A stretch of 64,000 nt of DNA from Icerya purchasi (lineage: Eukaryota; Arthropoda; Insecta; Hemiptera; Monophlebidae). Both the position numbers and the translations under genes were made by a program. This document shows, one piece after another, positions 23,065 through 36,035 of this stretch. How positions within the stretch are numbered: position 1 is the stretch's first letter; the number at the start of each line of letters is the position of its first letter. The notes under the pieces are model-generated. The model saw only the letters and a list, made by a program, of their open reading frames with translations. It ran no database searches and was not told where the DNA came from. The stretch lies in NCBI GenBank assembly GCA_039619475.1, contig CM077115.1, positions 179,064,060 through 179,128,059 of the forward strand, read 5' to 3'.

Positions 23065-26000
23065 ATCCATCAAAGTGTTAAATATAATTTCATTACACGT
23101 TCGCTTCACCGTTTGCCGCTGTTATAAGAGATTTCCATACCGGTAGTCGCACTTGCCTTTAAAAAGCACAAAGCATTACTACACCTTTATTTATAAAACA
23201 AAAATAACGAAATACGCGTCTGAAGTTTCAGAATTTATCCGAATATTAGACGGCACATTCCGGCTTATTTGCAAATTTTTTACCATCTGTCGGAATTTAT
23301 TTTAAATATAGGACAACGGCTTTTATTCGTGTCGGACGCGTCGGGGGAAACCATAAGAACGGCATTTTCCTCGTTAAAAATGCTACGATACGTCAAATTC
23401 GCCTTTACGCAACAATCTGTTTGATCGAAATATTAAATATCGTCGCCTGCGTTGTCCATTAGCAAGCCTAAATATAAATTACTTCGAATTTGTACGGTTT
23501 CTGGAAGCGCCGAATCGGTGCGACCAAAAGATATCGTCCTAAAATCGCTGCCGCTCGCGGCAAAAAGGAAACATGGCACGAGTTAAAAGCATGCGTACGT
23601 AACCGCGGAATCTAACGACCGAGCTGATTACAGCGAAGAATAACGAATTTAATTCGCCGTTTTCATAGCTAAAAATTACGCGTTTCATGTCAGTCGCGCT
23701 TAAATTCGCATTACACGGCCGAAAGAACGTCCGTTGCCTCTGTGCGTCTTCCGAACCATTGTTCCTCTCCAATTGGACGAGGAATTCCGAGCGACTTACA
23801 AACGGCACTCAACAGAACTTCATTACGTGCGCGATATTGCTCCGACAGTTGATGAAAAAGTTTACGCTAAATTAAAAGGAGATGACATACACGGGGGGAT
23901 AAAGACAACTCAGATCGGAGAATAATTCTACGGAAGTGAATTAGCTGAGAAGAGATATTAAGGTGCGCACGGTGGTATTCTATCAGAGTTACTTTTTATT
24001 GTGTGCAATCAAAACAGTCAAAAAGGCGAAATTGACAAAGTAGTGGATGCTGCAAATCAAGCACTAAAATTGGAATATCGCAATATTTCTAGCGATGCTG
24101 AAACAGAAACGTGCAAAGCAATATATCATCGTACGATAATTACAAACGGGACAATTAAGAGAATTTCAAGAAATCACCTGAGGAAATGGTGAACTGGTAT
24201 GAGCACGTGGGAACAATCAAGACTGAACTCCGAAGATGACATCAAAATCAGGAATAAACACATTTACATGTTCCGGCTCCCGCTGCGGTACATACCAGCA
24301 AAAACTATTTTTATACTATAACTCGAACTAGACATAACATAAAATAGATGTTACCGGATACATTATATACGGCCAATGCGAAATGATGAAAATAACTAAA
24401 TTATATTTTTTTCTCAGTACGCTCTATAAATAGATAAAATATTCCTCCCCCAAACAAGGGGTTTCATTGGCTGTCAGATTGAATTCTATTATTCGGAAAT
24501 ATCTTTAGCTGAAAACCGCATTTTCACGACTCTTTAATCCATAATTATGCAGTGGTCAAATGTAATCAAGAATTTTTTTTACGTCACTGTAAAATTCAAC
24601 GTATCGTAGAGTTTATTTACATCACTGATTTTAAACGAATTAGAGCAAGTTAAATATTACATTTTAACCGAATTATTCCTGTACCAATGATACTTTGAGA
24701 AAAAATAAATAGGCAGTATCGTCATTTATGATGCCTCTCACATGACAGTGTTTCACTTATAACTTCAACTGTATCTTAAATACTACTCACGTAAAACTTT
24801 CCGGGGAGTCAAATGTGCAAAAGCTATTTACTGTGAAAAAATCTTAATCTTGGTATATTTCTGTCTGTTCATTGGAATAACTCTCTCAGAGCCGCTATAA
24901 GTAAGGTAACTATAGTTTGTATGATTGTAGCGCGTTTGAACAAAATAAGTGTACACAACGTTGCCAATTAGAAGAGAAAATATATGTAGTCGCAACTGGT
25001 TATGTGATGACTATAAAAAAAATTGTTCACTTCTTTATAACGGGGTAAACAATTTGTAATGAAAAATTGTGAAAAAAGGTACTTTTAAATAAGTTTTCTA
25101 GTTCTAAATTAAAATTACAAATGTGGTTATTACGTGCGGCTATTATTTTGTATAATTCCGCCGTCTGGAAATTCTATTAATTGCGTTGAAAATATATTCC
25201 GGGAAGCTGAAATATCCATTTTTTCAGATTGAAACATTGAATTGCATATAAAGAGTATACTATTATTTGTAAGCTGTTTATAAATTCTCCCCGATTAACG
25301 AAAAGCAGCGGGCAATATCGATGTAAAGAAGTAAACAATATTTAGAACTATAACCTGATGTGTCACTGTCATTTCGACCTCCTTTTCCAATTGTCAGCAA
25401 TATATAGTTGTTTTACGCGTCTTTTTTTTCTCTCTCGCTCTCACGAGTGTGCCATCAGATAAATTTTAGCGAAAAAATAGCCACTACCGCTAATGTACTT
25501 CATGACTGCTTTCTCGTAGTGCATGTATACACTACTCCAGATGTGGTATGCCTGATTTTTCGTAATCTCTCTAGTCTTCCGGTTTTCATAAGGTTCTGCA
25601 CCTATAATGTGCTATATATCATTTTCCTCATCTTAAAAGAGCAAAAAAAAAAAAAAAAAAAACAAAAAAAACTTTGTTTTAATATCAGCGCATAACATTC
25701 CCTATATATTTCTATGTGCAGTAGAGTGGGATTTGAACTAAGTCCTATCAAACGAAACACCGCTCTCTTACACTACGTCAGCTAGCTAATTACTCGGGCT
25801 TATAACTTCAGTAATTCTCTTGTTTCGTTTCGATGTATAAATCTTCTCAGCTGTCATAGGAGGAAATGCATTAATGGAGTATAATGCTAACACCGTATTG
25901 GTTCTTCGATCCGATATCTGAACAACAATTTGGCCTTCTGAGCTCGGGAAATGATCAGCGGGTCACTTATGTTAACGATGACGGACGAGAACGCATGTAC

Positions 26001-28718
26001 CTTCAGAAATATTCCACATCATACCGACAAGGTGAAAAATAGTCGCTATATTTCACGATAATTAAATACGTTTCAAACGCGATAATTTTTTACAGCTTAT
26101 TTGTTTGCGGTTTTATGTAATTTTGAAAGAAAATCCATTAACATTTATGTAAAAAGTATATTATATATATATATCAAAATATTACATTTTACACAAGACG
26201 GTTTAGAGCAACCGAAATGAAAAGTAATTTTATAACTTTTAACTGAACTTAACGGAAATATAGAATATTCATCATCACATTTGATGAATTTACTTGTGCT
26301 TCACATGCGAACTAATAAAAGCCATAAAGTGTCGAAGAATGGTACACATCCCTTAATTACTACCGATTTGAAATTCATACTCCTCATCAATCCACACCGA
26401 ATATACTCCAACTACAACTAATCAACATTCTATATCTATCGATAAAGAGTCCCCAGTCTGCCTGTTCAACGCTTTACAAATCCTCTTCGAGTACAAAAAA
26501 GTGTCAGATCTTCCGAACAAACCAATTGAGCGTAATGCGAAAACCATGTGGGGCAACAGAATCTCAGAATGGATATCATTAAACGTCCCCTATCGTAAAC
26601 TTCTACAAGTTGTTTATTACAAGACAGTTCGAAAAAAAAAAAGAAACTCTAATGGTTCCAGGGGCATTGCTTAATCAGACAATCCTATTTTTAAGGAAAT
26701 ATTTTTCCTCTTACAAGGTGATACGACTTAAATTGAAATAAATTAGCAGCTCAAATTGCCAATGAATTTTCCTAATCACCTTCAAAAAATAACATTCGAA
26801 GAAAATTATGAATTTTTAAAGGATTAAAAAAATTAATATAAAATTTATTATATTAAAGAGCTTTGGTGTTCAACCGCCTCAAAGTTGAAATGATGCGCTC
26901 CTAACGTAATTTTATCACGAAATTGTAGCCGATTTTTTATTCACCTTCATTTTGACATCTTTATAAAATCCATCGCTCATGCGCCTACTCTACAAAAGTT
27001 ACATCTTGTTTTAAATTATTAAAATAAACAGTAGCGTAAGCGTTCATCGTCATTCGGTTTTTCATTTTCAAGAAATATTTTCTGTAAACCAACTTACAGA
27101 TATGCTGACTATTCTACACAGTATACATGAAAAATCTGGTTACAATCTCTGCACAATTTACTTTCTGGTAAAATGAAAACATCGATGTGAGCTTTTCCTA
27201 CTTCACGACACCGCATTTCAATAGAGAAGAACGGGAGACGATTGTTTAGTAGAAAAAGTCGAACATTCAAATAAAACATGATATTAGGGTCACGAAGAAA
27301 GCAATTAGAAGGGCGATGAAAAAAGGACAAAATGCAATCGATGCGGATGAAAACCGAGAAAATGATGCAGGAAGGAAATTACGAGATTAAAAAGGAAGAC
27401 GACAAATAGCCGTGATTGCGAAGCGTTTCACAGCAAGTATCTAGAAAACCATGGACGGAGAGGAAGAGTCAGCGGAATTAGAAAATGAGGAATAGGAATT
27501 GACCAATAATAGTCTGGAATAAGTCATTTAAGGAAAGAACAGCGATATATTATAATCTTCTTAATATATTATTTTTTTTTTTAATACACCTGACTTACCG
27601 GCATCAGTCAACAGTTGCATTATTTGTTGCTGGCAACGCGCAACTTGCTGTGAGTGATACACCGGAAGAAGGTACAAATCGACACCTACAGGCAGTTGTG
27701 TGAAATGTCGCCGCCCGTTCGATGGAAAATGAAGTTAATTAAGCTAAACCGATACATGCAGTTTTACACTTTGTGTCAGCATCTATCAACAGGAGATCCC
27801 GTAAACTCTACGCATGCCAAATAGCTGGGAATGCATTTGTGGCCGCGAGCAAACTTGGGGAAGCTGCTGTAATGTACAATAAGAGCAAGCTAATGTCCTC
27901 GTCTAGCAGACTGATTGTCTACTTATAAAGGCATATTAGGCAGAGTTTCTTTTGGCTTCAGGTAGCGAAAGCCACTAACACACACTGTGTGTGTTCAGCA
28001 GAGTGTAATAATATACCTTTTCAACGCGCCCTACACGATATATGTAACCGATCATCAGCTGTAAAATTCCTTCACCTGATACGGTACTTTCGCGATGAAA
28101 TAAACTGGTTCTCAGCGACCACCTTTCTCCGGGGGATAAAATCGCAAAATGCGACGTTAGAACCGTTCAAGAGTATACCTTTACCGTACAATTTTCTTCT
28201 TTAAGAATGTAACGGCCTAGATTATTTGCCTAATGGATCTACTTGTCCAACATCAACACACCGATGTTTTTTTTCTCCGGCTGAACAATAGTCGTGAAGC
28301 GGTTGGGACACCATGTGCACCGCAATAGTTCTTAGTAAAGATTCAGATGAATCTATCGAAATACTTCTTAATCGATATAAAAAAAAAAAAAAAAAAAACA
28401 TTTTTAAAATAAATTAAAAAATCGCTAATGAAGAAATGAACGGCAAAAGTAAAAACATGTATTATTAAATGTTCCCGAAACGAACACCAAATATTATAGA
28501 TACATAGTATATTTCGAATAACTCGACACATACACACTATAAACAATGCTTCAGAGAAATATATACATACATACATAAGTATACAAAAATATGTACGTAT
28601 GTATTTATAAAATTTTAAATAATTTTAAAATATTACCGTGAAGGGTTACACACTCGTAAGGTACAACTCAGAGCATCGGCGGTCTTAGTTTAGGCGGCTG
28701 GATTTCATCGATAAATGT
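23065..28718. other. vg intron segment, no gene recognised
   Basis: Mostly unique-looking AT-rich sequence. Around 23320-23930 is richer in G+C and CpG. At 24001-24192 an ORF of 63 codons (QKGEIDKVVDAANQALKLEY) looks protein-like but matches nothing I know. (TA)n at about 26160-26174. Homopolymer A at 25641-25659 and 28380-28398. (ATAC)n at about 28562-28577. Confidence 0.4.
25700..25805 (-). repeat. possible tRNA-derived SINE, second family, copy 1
   Basis: On the minus strand the segment reads AGCTGACGTAGTGTAAGAGA, then further on TAGTTCAAATCCCACT, which resembles an RNA polymerase III B box (GGTTCAAATCC). The order GACGTAGT ... CTACTGCACAT-GAAA is shared with 33575-33665. Only two diverged copies are visible, so this is tentative. 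Confidence 0.4.
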
Positions 28719-29117
28719 TCATTTAGGGCTGATTTTTTTACTTAGCTTTTTATTACTGGCTTGAAAAGGCGGCTTGCCATATTTCATCATGTGCTCCAAA
28801 GCGTACGAGGAAATGACCGGTGTCGATTTTTTCACTTCATTTTTGAGCTGATCGGTCACTTCGAATTTATAGTCTGTTCTTCCTCCGTACTTGACATCGT
28901 CCGATTCTCGTTCTTTATTCAGAACGTACTTCCCTCCTTTACCTTGTCCGGTTTTTTGCCTTCGCTCTCTGTAGTTGCAGCACATATCACGTTCCGTACT
29001 GATCACTTCGTTGATCCTGTTGATTGCTGGCGACTGTCCGCGACTTGCGCTGCTGCTTTCTCTTAGTACAACTTTATTATATCGATCGCAAAGTTTCTTC
29101 CAATCAATGGCGTCCAT
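28719..29117 (-). CDS. intronless 132-codon ORF nested in the 35-kb vg intron, unknown product
   Basis: I do not recognise this protein. It starts at a true ATG in a fair context (ACAATGGAC) and reads MDAIDWKKLCDRYNKVVLRE, then a polar middle (NYRERRQKTGQGKGGKYVLN). The C-terminal half is DYKFEVTDQLKNEVKKSTP, ISSYALEHMMKYGKPPF and a Lys-rich end (SNKKLSKKISPK). It is basic and hydrophilic, with no signal peptide or membrane segment and no low-complexity runs. Its base composition is clearly richer in G+C than the surrounding intron. It is on the same strand as vg. Lack of introns allows either a small nested gene or a retrocopy; no poly-A tail or flanking duplication was seen. The frame reopens after the TGA for 17 codons (TFIDEIQPPKLRPPML, then TGA), which looks protein-like. 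Short ORFs of this size also arise by chance, so this needs homology support. Confidence 0.55.
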   Translation of the reverse strand: MDAIDWKKLCDRYNKVVLRESSSASRGQSPAINRINEVISTERDMCCNYRERRQKTGQGKGGKYVLNKERESDDVKYGGRTDYKFEVTDQLKNEVKKSTPVISSYALEHMMKYGKPPFQASNKKLSKKISPK

Positions 29118-29903
29118 TGTTCGAAAATAACTCCGAATTTATCACAATCTAAGCAATAATTGCAAACTGCAATCTTTTAATCGATATTCAATCGGCACCT
29201 CTACCGCTGTTATTACATTTGCCTAGTAACTGAAAACTATTTTCTCTCGCAGTCTGTATATCTGCATTAAATCGCCGTTTTTCGATTATCCGGTAAAGTT
29301 TTGTATGCTAATTAAAGGGACCAGGTTTATTGCGCTACACAGTGAAATAAATCCACAAAAACGATGTTATTCAGTTATTTTCTGGACAGCAATCGTGAAC
29401 TAAAATCATTTAATCGGCACTGCATTTCTGCTAGCTTTCTATCCGCTTTTCGAAATCTGCATATTGCTTTAGCTGAGAACATGATCAGGTCAACAGCCGG
29501 GGATTATATGAAAAATACCATTTTTTTCCTGTAATATTTTATATCCATTATATATGTATGAGAAACGTTTTAAAAAAAGCGGTATCAAAAACCTTTTCTT
29601 CCTTAAAAATTATAAAAAACTACCATCAAAGAATTCAGGGTCTATCCCCATAGCGATGTCCGAAAGATCGAACTTGGAGACCAACTGGTAACTCTCTATT
29701 TTAGAGTACAAAATTCGTCTCCGAATAATTGGCCGCCAAGTGGTAACTATGAATAACCTGCCACCAAAATACCCAATAAATCTCATAAAAGTGATTAATT
29801 TCGATCAGCAATTCTCAACTTTTTCTCTATCCGTAACGGGGTAAACTCTTGTTTATTTACCCTCGAACCGGTAAAAACTCGTTAATAAGTACTAACTAGA
29901 GAC

Positions 29904-29934
<31 letters not shown>

Positions 29935-30676
29935 GAAAAAAGAGCATTTACTTTTACAGAAAAATATTGAATCTTTATCATTAAACATACGTTGTTTTTA
30001 TAAGAAAACAATTATAAATAGTAAGAAATCAGAATAAATTAAATAGAATTCCACGCGCTGAGCATTCAGAACATTATGTTAAAAATTTACCATTCACATA
30101 TTAATAAATTCAAAATATTCCCATTTTGACTTATCATCCCGTCGTGATATATTTTCCCCACAGCGTACCTGTAAAAATGCGCGCCACTATCGTCTTTTTC
30201 GAAATTTTTTAAAGTTCAGAAAGTTTTCATCTCTTTCTTTTTTAAATTAAAACTGGTCCGTAATTGAATTATCGATTTTTTACCGATCGAGAATAAATTT
30301 ATTACTGGGCCATGGAGAAGCACTGATCCAATGCTATGTGTTAAGATCGTAAAAAAATTACCTGTTTTTTTTTCTTCCGGTTACGAGTTGGCACGTCTTC
30401 CTTAATTAGCTTTAAAATTGAATTACCATTTGGCCAATTTCCGAATTTGTATATTAAATTAACAATGTGAGTCGCTCTCACATTTGGGGTAATAAGAAAA
30501 TCTTGTTACAAAATCTACCGCGTTTTTATATTTTCAGAAATCTTATCACATCTAATACTTTTTTTTTTTCTTTTCCTTTCAAGGATGTCATAGTATGTCG
30601 AAATCAACTGTTTTGTAAGTATTACAGAACCAGAATTTAATGATCCAGGAGGTTTCCGCTTAGAAATATGTCTGTG

Positions 30677-30707
<31 letters not shown>

Positions 30708-33567
30708 AATGCATGCGTGTGGGGAGGGGATTACAAAATACTAAAAAATGTACTAAAAAGCAAAAGAAGCTTTAAAATTCTACTTCGACAAGCCAGACTT
30801 CATCTTTTATACGTCTGACAGCGATGTGCAGAGATATAATGGATCATATTACAGCACAACTAAAGGGCAACAAAGGACACGACATCTAACTGCAGAAATT
30901 TTAAACTTTGTTATATCGAAAAGCGCCCAGCAGCCAGTAGCAAAAAATGTGACGACGATAACACAGCGATGTCCCGGATGCGTTATATCTTGTTTGTAGT
31001 ACATTATAATTTTACATAAAACTATGTAAAATTATCTGTAAATACAGCTAATTTAAAATTTCGAAGCAACAGGTTTTTAGTTGGGTCTTTTTTTAACCCG
31101 TAAATTTTACGTAAAACAATTTAAAAATTATCGATAATTCTAAATTGTTTATAAAGTAATAGATTATTCCACAGAATTCGGGACTAATGTTTATGCCGGA
31201 TTTAATTTTGGGCGATCATGTCTCTGTGCAATTCGACGCCACACGTATAACAGATGAGACATATGAAGAGTCTAATAACAATACATTAAGAAATATGCAA
31301 CAACGATGTGCGAAGAAAATATCTCCTAATTACATTCAGTCACAGTTGTTTTAATTAAAACTTCACCTTTTGCTATTTATACTTCCAAACATCTTTCTTT
31401 TTGATTATTTGTGATTCAGATGTTATGCATAAGGACTAAGTATGACAACACATGGGTTGAATAGAATTAAAAAATTCTAATTAGGTTAGCCGATTACGGA
31501 TGGCTCAAGAATTTCTCGTTCCTATCTCTCGTTCCTATCCGTTTTAAACTGATTCAGTTCATTCGGCAACATAACGCCAATTGGAAACCATTTAAGAAGC
31601 GCGGACACAATGTCTCTGAATATGTTGTACCGTCACAGAGACTAACCCATGGTGGCCACTGAAATATAATTTTTAAATTCACGGTTTATTACCAGTTTTC
31701 CCGGTCCAAATCCTTCCGATTTCCTGCTTACTAGAATTGTACAATAGTTTACACGAATATTCTTCCACTTGTATAATAACAAACGCAAGCGAAGGCAAAT
31801 AAAATGTCAGCGGAAACAAGAAAATTGCAAATTAGATTTTTTAATTTTTTGAAGTTGTTTTATTTACATTTTTAAGATTTTACTATCGTTATAATAACTA
31901 CGAGTAAATCGAGCAATATATATGCTTACTTTATTATTACAAAAGTTAATAATGCAGTTTATAATAACAGGCTGATTTACTACTTTCCCGTTTAAATAGT
32001 TTTGACTGATAAAATTTATTCGACGTCTAATATTTACATTTGTAATCATACGCGCTAATTTCAAGGGGTTCCGAAGCTCAAGCCCCTCCAGAAGTTTTAC
32101 TAAAAGTGTTCAACCTTCCCCCTATAAACTGAAATACATAATACAAAAAAAATGCTATGTGTTTTGTAAAAATTTTTAATAAAATGTATCGGCAATAAAC
32201 ATAAATGTTACTCATCATGAAAATAGACTTGCCGTTATAGAAAGTCTCTTACCCGAAAAATCCGAGACAAACTGTAAAAGAAAAATAGAAATTTTTTTTT
32301 TATTACTGTTGATAATGTTTGACAGTCGCAACTTATTTCATGCAAATAAAAAAGTAATTTTATTATTGAGTAAAGTACATTAAAAAATGCATTCATTTTT
32401 CGTTACAAATGATCGTTTTTTATCAATTTTTTCCCTCGGTTTTACAACAAAATCCCCGGTTTATTGCCGGTTGGGTGACCACCTTGTGAAAAGGGGAAAA
32501 AATATGCGCTTTGAAGGGGTATTGAGACAATAACCTACAGTCAGCAGAAAATAAAAACTCCGGCAGGTAATTGAAAAATTTAAGCGCCACCGCTTAAATA
32601 CTTTACTGATCGGAGCCATAGAATAATTTAATTTTATCCCAAAGCTATCTCAGTTATTTCTTACCGCTAAGTGCAACGATGATTTACAAAATGGTATACA
32701 GCGACGTAATTTTGGATTCCGAATAATTCCCTATTGGAACTTCCAAAAAAAGGGGCGATTAGATGAAGAAAAGAAACGAAAGATCACTCAGTGATGCGCG
32801 TGCGACTGAGACAAATGCGATTCCTTCCGACTGCAAAAAATCACGTATAAAAATATCACCGAGTTCGCTCGCACACTGGAATGAAAAATGCAATTGAAGT
32901 CATAAATGCTCAAACTTGTTCCAGTCGTTTCGAAATTTTAAAATATCGACGCTTTCGAATGCAAACGAAATGTAAATTATTCTAAAAGAGCTGAGCGATG
33001 TTTATTCGTTACATACAGCATTTTGCGTATAATAGAAACGTGTAGAATGCAACGAAACAGTTCATTTAATTCATTTGAACGGATCACTACAAGCGCACGC
33101 TATTAATGGGGACATGTTCCATCGCTAATTAAATAAAACGTGTGCCGCGTCACTAACAGGTGTCCAACACTGTGAGTTCAAGTTCGCAAGGTACCACACG
33201 CGACCGCGCTAAATACATATTCTTTTCTTCGTCAATAACTCACAATAACACTAATTGGGCTAGAATAATTTAACGGAAATAGTAAACATATGCGTTTTTT
33301 TTTTTTTTTTTAATTCAGTTTTAGCTAACGATCATGTACCGTGTGTCTTCCGTCTTATTAAAAGTCGTCCGTTTAATAACTACTCTACATCGACCACCTA
33401 CTGATGTTTCGAGTTACGAAAAATTGTCAGAAATCAAAGCAGACAATCCGCGTTGAACAATTTTGATTAACATTACTTAAACGTCATCAGATCTTTTTAC
33501 CGTTAATAAATCACTGATAGGCAAGTTTTGAGAGTGTTGAAAGAATGAGTAAATTTATTCCACTTCG
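29118..33567. other. vg intron segment, no gene recognised
   Basis: AT-rich, with (TA)n at about 29905-29930 and 30680-30706. I see no recognisable protein, RNA gene or repeat end. Confidence 0.4.
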
Positions 33568-33692
33568 AGCTGCCGTGACGTAGTTGGTTAGGCAGTTACG
33601 TCTCGTTCAGGAAAGACCTAACATCCTGCTGCCGCACATTGAAACTTTCGAAAAATTTTACTTGCGTAGGATTAATGCGTCCATAGCTGACG
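33568..33692 (+). repeat. possible tRNA-derived SINE, second family, copy 2
   Basis: CTGCCGTGACGTAGTTGGTT and later CTGCTGCCGCACATTGAAAC align in order with the segment at 25700-25805 (minus). Downstream is GACGCATAAAATAAATAAAT followed by (TACA)n and (TA)n at about 33708-33750, a plausible tail. No B box is left in this copy. Confidence 0.35.
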
Positions 33693-33714
33693 CATAAAAT
33701 AAATAAATATACAT

Positions 33715-33748
<34 letters not shown>

Positions 33749-34035
33749 TATATCGCGCAATTCAGAATTCAAAAATGCGAAATCGAGCGAACTGGAAAAT
33801 ACTTTAAAATTTCAGTATATTTTTATTAATTAGCCTTCAAATAAAAATTAACAATAGACAAGAGAAAATTAAGGATTTATTCATCCGTTATATTACAAAA
33901 CTCCCATACTAATGTGAATAGTACCAATTTTTTGAACACACTGCTTTTAAAATGATACTTCTTTTAGTACGAAAAACACTTTGGTCACTAGTTCCGTTGT
34001 AGCCAATTTCGGAAAAAGTAATAAATTTAATATTC

Positions 34036-34286
34036 AATAAAGAATCTTTCAACATCCTGTTTGTTAATTATAAAATACAGTAATTTATAACAAATACAAA
34101 TATAACAAACCAATTTAAGAATAAAATGAATGCTTTATTTAGAAACGTTTTCGGATATAACCCCCATCATCAGCTAAGAACACAACTCAGTATATGTGTG
34201 ATCAGATACAAATTCAAAATCTTAATTTCTAAGTAAGCATTCATTTTATTCTTAAATTTATTATATTTGTATTTGTTATAAATTAC
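34036..34286. mobile_element. foldback element with hammerhead-like ribozyme, copy 2
   Basis: A 251-bp insertion between perfect 14-bp direct repeats TAAATTTAATATTC (34022-34035 and 34287-34300). Arms of about 55 bp (34081-34134 and 34233-34286) are inverted copies with a few mismatches. The left arm continues into a full hammerhead-like motif; in the right arm only the edge remains (TTTCTAAGTAAGCATTC). It shares ACATCCTGTTTGTTAA (34052-34067) with copy 1, at a similar distance from the left target repeat. Confidence 0.8.
34139..34177 (-). ncRNA. hammerhead-like ribozyme in copy 2
   Basis: Minus strand: UUAG, CUGAUGA, then a longer and weaker stem II (GGGGG-UUAUAU-CC region), GAA, AACGUU, U, CUAA. 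Stem I, core and stem III are identical to copy 1; only stem II differs. Confidence 0.65.
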
Positions 34287-34499
34287 TAAATTTAATATTC
34301 CACCACCGCCACTATTAAGTAACAAATAGCGCGTTACGTTAAATTATTGCGCACAGAGCATTTTTAGATTTAATTTTTTTTGTTTTTGAAATGGACGAAA
34401 AATGCAGATTCACATCCACGACTAATAAAGCTCAATGAAAATTCCGATTATACGGTAATAAGACAATATTCACAACAAGAATCATATAGCGAGGAAATT

Positions 34500-34890
34500 A
34501 CATAATATAACTTCGTTTCGGTCATAGAGCTTTGTCCCCTCGTCACTTTTTTCGTTTTTTCCTCATCTCTTCCCCGCAATGTCTTTTTCACCCAGAAGAT
34601 TCCTTTTTTCTGTGTGATGCCAATCATGTTTTCTTCAAATGTTCCTCACTTTCTTCGGAACGTTCTCTCTTCTATTCTCAACTTTAAGATCTCGGTCTTC
34701 CTGTTCCATACAATGATTCTTTTGTTCTCCCATTTCCTCCCTTGTCAGTTGTTCCTATTCTAGCTTCTTTCATTCATTCTATCTCGTATCAGATCATAAT
34801 CTGATATGTGTTATGCTCCTTTTAAGCTATTATTTAGATTCCTTGGTTGATTGGGCGGTTGCTCTTCGTTAGCTACCCCCCCCCCCCCCA
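34500..34890 (+). mobile_element. I-clade LINE fragment, ORF2 C-terminus
   Basis: Plus-strand reading gives CDANHVFFKCSSLSSERS then, in another frame, DLGLPVPYNDSFVLPFPPLS and a run ending near ISYQIII. This follows the order of the larger copy at 13715-13895 (HIMFSCSSFSTEQASFYSFL ... GVPAPYCASLIL). It ends near a poly-C/poly-A tract at about 34877-34900. Confidence 0.7.
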
Positions 34891-35712
34891 ACAAAAAAAA
34901 CCAAGTAATATGTACAAATACACAGTATCATACCGGAAAATGGAAAGAAAACAACAATTAATGATTTAAAAAGACAACTCCAGGTTATTTCAATCCACAC
35001 TGAAAAAGCTAAAAGCTTCAAATAAAAAACTAAATAAAACGATAATGAAGGAGAAATTTAATGACAAGCTAATTTCCTCTGAAGCAACGGATAAGAGCAA
35101 CATTACTAAAAATATCGATCTAGACATTACAAAGAGCGTGTACATTATTGGGATGATAAAATAGGAAACGTAAATCAAAATGCGAAAAATTCAAATTAAA
35201 TCGGATCAAACCAAATATTCATTATTTAACACTAACAACAACGGTAACATTTAGTTTTAAATAACGTTTAAATTAAAACGCTTGCAAATGGCGATATTAC
35301 GCGAGTAGTAAGCTAAAGAAAAATTACAGCAAATATAAACTGTATAAAAAGATAGGAAAAAAAAAAAAACAATAATAAAAAAAGAAAAAGTTACAAAAAT
35401 ATTAGATAATTTTAATAAACTTCAAAATTGACGCACAGACGATTAATTGAAATAACAGTTTTTGGAAAATTAGGGATGTAAATATAAATTTGGAAGCTTG
35501 AAAATAAACTATCACTGTATCTCGCTTGTGAAAAGAGGAAAATAATCGATGAGAAATAACGCTGGAAATAAAATCTGTAAGAATAAAATGTTTCTGGTGT
35601 ATCAGAAACAAATTCTTATTATTTTAATGTTTTTCTACTTTTTTATATTTAGCGTTTTCTCTCCAACTTCAAATGCTTCCTTCATATTCTGTTTCCTTTC
35701 GTTTCATATGAA

Positions 35713-35716
<4 letters not shown>

Positions 35717-35743
<27 letters not shown>

Positions 35744-36035
35744 ATTTATTTGAAATATGCTCGACTGCATGGTCATTTACATCTTTTATGTAATTACATA
35801 TACTAATTATTATAAAGTATTATAAAGATTTGTTAATTTTAAAAAGGAAAATAAATTATTAATATTGTTGATATCGTTACTTAAGATAATGTCCAAAGTT
35901 GCATTTCCAAAGCATGTTTGTCGCTGTGTAGTATACCTCGCGCATTCGGACAATATGTGAGTTATGGATAGCTGACACTGGCAAACAGTACATACTGGTG
36001 GTTCGTCCTTTTCAAAGATATAAGCGTGCGTTAAC
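35717..36035 (-). mobile_element. LINE 3' end with ORF2 C-terminus and poly-A
   Basis: Minus strand from about 36035 reads CRLTHAYIFEKDEPPVCTVC then QCQLSITHILSECARY and NLFSFLKLTNLYNTL-stop. This is the classic C-terminal knuckle of I/jockey-group ORF2 (RLTH-Y-F...PP-C-C...HIL-EC). A short 3' UTR is followed by poly-A (plus-strand T run 35718-35743). ATGATT at both edges may be a short target duplication. Confidence 0.82.

Noticed and set aside
24206..24214. CGTGGGAAC, a match to the Su(H)/CSL site, and TGTGAGAAA at 21999-22007 (minus), as Notch input to a vg enhancer
   Set aside because: About four matches to this degenerate 9-mer are expected by chance in 64 kb on both strands, and I saw no cluster or paired site.
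27109..27330. 73-codon minus ORF with Cys/His residues (CREVGKAHIDV..., LCRDCNQIFHVYC)
   Set aside because: The C-x2-C...H-x3-C pattern is short, not embedded in a recognisable finger domain, and the start is arbitrary; likely chance.
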